In this document: positions 5,940-6,359 of the stretch, one piece after another
Numbering within the stretch: the stretch's first letter is position 1
How the letters are laid out: the number at the start of each line of letters is the position of its first letter
NCBI GenBank assembly: GCA_040394255.1
Contig: JBEBSP010000156.1
Coordinates: 1-6,359 of the forward strand
Direction of reading: 5' to 3'
From: Agaricicola taiwanensis_A
GTDB lineage: Bacteria > Pseudomonadota > Alphaproteobacteria > Rhizobiales > Methylopilaceae
Length of the DNA: 6,359 bases
The notes under the pieces: model-generated
The model's database searches: none
The model's input: only the letters and a program-made list of their open reading frames with translations
Told to the model about the DNA's origin: nothing
Position numbers and translations under genes: made by a program

Positions 5940-6359
5940 ATGCTGGTTAAAGATGTTTTAATCAAAATGTTTGGGTTCGGAAGAATAGGTGCTGGTGGTA
6001 ATGTTGCCATCACCACCGCCTTGACCATGGTGCCAATACTCTGCGCTGCCGGTGGAGCTCTGGACTATACGCGCGCCATATCCGTCAGGACGCATCTTCA
6101 GGCGACCCTGGATGCCGGATTGCTCGCAATTGCGCGTGACTATGCCAGTCTTCAGCAATCGGGGGGCAGTTCGGGCAGCGGCCAGTCTTCCGGCGAAAAC
6201 ATCAGCGAAAGAATCCTGCCCTTCATCGTATCCAGCGGACTGAGCCGGGAAATTGCGGACACCGTCGAGGTCGAGGTGAACCTGATTGACGGCGGGATCG
6301 CCGCGACCGCGCGAGCGGATGTTCCGACAAGCCTGCTTCGCCTCATCCATGTCGAGAAT
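5940..6359 (+). CDS. Tad/Flp pilus assembly TadE/TadG-like protein, 5' part only
   Basis: Open reading frame of 140 codons running off the window end with no stop. The ATG at 5940 has AAAGGG (5927-5932) 7 nt upstream; the alternative ATG at 5967 has no ribosome binding site. The start carries a short basic cytoplasmic segment, then GAGGNVAITTALTMVPILCAAGGALDYTRA (about residues 18-47), the typical Tad N-terminal domain with one membrane helix and the conserved G-x-A(V)D-like end, here GGALDY. HLQATLDAGLLAIAR follows, matching the usual quasi-helical segment of these proteins. A Ser/Gly/Gln-rich stretch (about 73-84) looks like a flexible insertion, after which an extracytoplasmic region begins. 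Family members are often about 400 aa or more and may end in a von Willebrand A domain; that part is not visible here. Role: minor pilin or assembly component of Tad (tight adherence) pili, anchored in the inner membrane. The first codons are unusually AT-rich. Confidence 0.82.
   Translation, partial: MLVKDVLIKMFGFGRIGAGGNVAITTALTMVPILCAAGGALDYTRAISVRTHLQATLDAGLLAIARDYASLQQSGGSSGSGQSSGENISERILPFIVSSGLSREIADTVEVEVNLIDGGIAATARADVPTSLLRLIHVEN
5947..5961. promoter_or_regulatory. CtrA-type motif TTAA-N7-TTAA
   Basis: TTAA (5947-5950), seven bases, then TTAA (5958-5961) is an exact match to the CtrA consensus of alphaproteobacteria. It sits inside codons 3-8 of the Tad-like gene, not upstream as in a typical activated promoter. 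Because the motif is symmetric it could act on either strand. Chance occurrence in this AT-rich patch is possible. Confidence 0.4.

Noticed and set aside
1..6359. CRISPR arrays, insertion sequences, toxin-antitoxin or phage-defence genes
   Set aside because: I saw no regularly spaced repeats, transposase motifs, terminal inverted repeats or defence domains on either strand; the genes are mainly housekeeping and envelope functions.

Overview
The window is GC-rich DNA with dense, closely packed genes and looks like chromosome from an alphaproteobacterium. Three points support this: an ETF-ubiquinone oxidoreductase C-terminus next to a secreted TPR protein and ispE; a long-chain polyprenyl diphosphate synthase divergent from a DUF2007 gene that overlaps a TrmN6-like methyltransferase; and a Tad-type pilus-associated protein with a TTAA-N7-TTAA (CtrA-type) motif at its start. 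I cannot name the genus from sequence alone.

Layout. Positions 1-59 hold the last 18 codons of ETF-QO. After a 204-nt gap comes an exported, cysteine-free TPR protein with a C-terminal LysM domain (264-2228). ispE of the MEP isoprenoid pathway follows 15 nt later (2244-3113), probably in the same operon. A 113-nt convergent junction with an elaborate inverted-repeat structure (3135-3219) separates ispE from a polyprenyl diphosphate synthase on the minus strand (3227-4246). That gene is divergent from a two-gene unit, DUF2007 (4344-4574) and methyltransferase (4561-5349), which overlap by 14 nt. The 97-nt divergent gap holds a 12-bp inverted repeat overlapping a predicted minus-strand promoter. 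The methyltransferase overlaps tail-to-tail by 10 nt with a small secreted Arg/His/Pro-rich protein on the minus strand (5340-5648). A 291-nt divergent spacer (5649-5939) then becomes AT-rich and leads to a Tad/TadG-like gene (5940 to the window end) that is cut by the edge.

Functional links. IspE supplies precursors (toward IPP/DMAPP) that the polyprenyl diphosphate synthase extends into the quinone side chain. ETF-QO passes electrons to that quinone pool. The window therefore groups isoprenoid/quinone genes with an envelope scaffold protein and, at the right edge, surface-appendage genes.

I found no tRNA, rRNA, CRISPR array, insertion sequence or clearly new multi-gene system. The most interesting signals are non-coding: the structured element at 3135-3219, the operator-like repeat at 4295-4321, the 11-bp-period direct repeat at 5750-5766, and the CtrA-type motif at 5947-5961. 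Of the proteins, the TPR-LysM protein and the low-complexity secreted protein are worth a second look.
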